Assembly: GCA_964497615.1 (NCBI GenBank)
Contig: CAZCEC010000048.1
Coordinates: 1-49,099, forward strand
Length of the DNA: 49,099 nucleotides
Direction: 5' to 3'
DNA from: CAZCEC01 sp964497615
Lineage (GTDB): Bacteria; Chloroflexota; Anaerolineae; Anaerolineales; UBA6663
Numbering within the stretch: the stretch's first letter is position 1; every line of letters begins with the position of its first letter. Under the pieces are notes generated by a model, which saw only the letters and a program-made list of their open reading frames with translations, made no database searches and had not been told where the DNA came from. A program made the position numbers and the translations under genes. Positions 48,526 through 49,099 of the stretch are shown piece by piece.

Positions 48526-48972
48526 CTAGCCAAATGGGTTGGGGCCGGCAGCAGCCAAATCCTCGTCGTCATCCAGTGCATAGGCGGCCGAAGACTCGCG
48601 GAGCCATTTCTTGTCAGGCGCAATGGCCCGGCGCATGGCATGCAGGCGAGCGACCAGGCTTTCGGCGGCGACATAGGCATGTCGCAGCGGGGTCGGGTCG
48701 GGCAGGAACTGACGGCGGTGGATCAGATGTTGGCAGGCCACAGTTTCGATCAGCGATCGGATGGCCAAACCTAGAAACCGGGACTGCTCGTCATCTGTCT
48801 GTCCCGTCGAGCCTTCGGCGATGTTCAGCGCCACGGACGTCGCGGCACGGGTGATTTGAGACCGCAAGTTATAGTCCTCGGCCCGAGGCAGTTGGCCGGC
48901 TATCGCATAGAGCTGATCCGCGTACTCCAGCGCCAATTGCCAAACTTCGAGTTTTTCAAACTTGAACGGCAT
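48526..48972 (-). CDS. Four-helix-bundle protein, S23/Avd-like
   Basis: 148 residues. The N-terminus FEKLEVWQLALEYADQLYAI, the central LRSQITRAATSVALNIAEGS and the third helix FLGLAIRSLIETVACQHLI are characteristic of the family first seen in 23S rRNA intervening sequences and structurally like Avd of diversity-generating retroelements. No reverse transcriptase or template repeat is nearby, so the link to retroelements is only structural. GGGAGG about 7 bases upstream sets the start. Two heptad repeat arrays (48369-48396 and 49033-49074) bracket the gene. Confidence 0.88.
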   Translation of the reverse strand: MPFKFEKLEVWQLALEYADQLYAIAGQLPRAEDYNLRSQITRAATSVALNIAEGSTGQTDDEQSRFLGLAIRSLIETVACQHLIHRRQFLPDPTPLRHAYVAAESLVARLHAMRRAIAPDKKWLRESSAAYALDDDEDLAAAGPNPFG

Positions 48973-49032
48973 CGCGCCTCCCTCCCTGTACCGTATCCCT
49001 GGTTGAACGTTTTTCTATCGGCACAGGCTTCT

Positions 49033-49074
49033 TTGTCTTTCGTCTTTCGTCTTTCGTCCTTCGTCGGTCGTCCT
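49033..49074. repeat. 7-bp tandem repeat, six units
   Basis: TTGTCTT, TCGTCTT, TCGTCTT, TCGTCCT, TCGTCGG, TCGTCCT. It lies upstream of the S23 gene, near the end of the window. Confidence 0.85.
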
Positions 49075-49099
49075 TCCTCACCGCCGATGTTCAGCCGCC

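Noticed and set aside
48526..48972. S23/Avd-like protein as part of a diversity-generating retroelement
   Set aside because: No reverse transcriptase, template repeat or variable-repeat target gene is present in the window.
1..49099. tRNA or rRNA genes
   Set aside because: I looked for the conserved GGTTCGAATCC-type T-arm and rRNA blocks by eye and found none that fit a cloverleaf. A covariance-model scan would be decisive.

Overview
The window is high-GC DNA (roughly two thirds G+C by eye). It encodes many secreted or membrane-anchored proteins with long Pro/Thr-rich linkers, SH3b domains, right-handed beta-helices and a C-terminal LPLI(L/S)R tail. Together with a translin-family protein, a membrane-linked Cas4-like nuclease, a DUF3467 protein and abundant short dispersed repeats, this points to a Chloroflexota genome, most likely of the Anaerolineae/Caldilineae type. 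The assignment rests on gene content, not on a marker gene. A run of ten Ns at 10670-10679 shows that this is a scaffold of a draft or metagenomic assembly.

Layout. 1-507: 5'-truncated (by the window edge) helix-turn-helix/endonuclease-like gene on the minus strand. 569-2819: threonyl-tRNA synthetase with its own promoter, a threonine T-box riboswitch with terminator, a 15-codon leader ORF and a further hairpin. 3022-9824: secreted beta-helix protein, prolyl oligopeptidase, GH5-like lipoprotein with discoidin and starch-binding-like domains. 9830-15846: nucleic-acid maintenance block: ssb, DUF3467 gene, translin-family gene translationally coupled to a Cas4/RecB-like nuclease gene (now split by a small inverted-repeat element), nadK, a zinc-finger membrane protein and recN. 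15950-23909: ABC-2-like permease, zinc ribbon, 1227-residue CSLREAI/Calx-beta/beta-helix protein, YVTN-propeller di-haem cytochrome c, methyltransferase. 24038-30970: two SH3-SGNH surface hydrolases, a MerR regulator with a textbook 19-bp-spacer operator driving itself, an aldo/keto reductase, a lipoprotein, a zinc ribbon and a class V aminotransferase. 31222-45055: fourteen kilobases of minus-strand genes for surface proteins: a membrane cupredoxin, a tight five-gene operon (three clan GH-A-like glycosidases and two SH3b proteins), a TPR protein, an M23 metallopeptidase lipoprotein and a TolB-like propeller. 45198-48972: M20 amidohydrolase, ABC exporter and a four-helix-bundle (S23) protein.

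The most striking non-genic signal is a family of degenerate 7-bp tandem repeats (GACGAAG / CTTCGTC and variants) in at least eight places. It includes one in-frame run inside the prolyl oligopeptidase gene and two that bracket the S23 gene. Arrays with 8-bp and 9-bp periods occur as well, along with several perfect inverted repeats of 11-23 bp between genes. The best candidates for an undescribed system are the translin + Cas4-like nuclease pair and the five-gene GH-A/SH3b surface operon with its neighbouring TPR/M23/propeller genes. Several genes have a -10 box only 6-8 bases before the start codon, which suggests frequent leaderless transcription.
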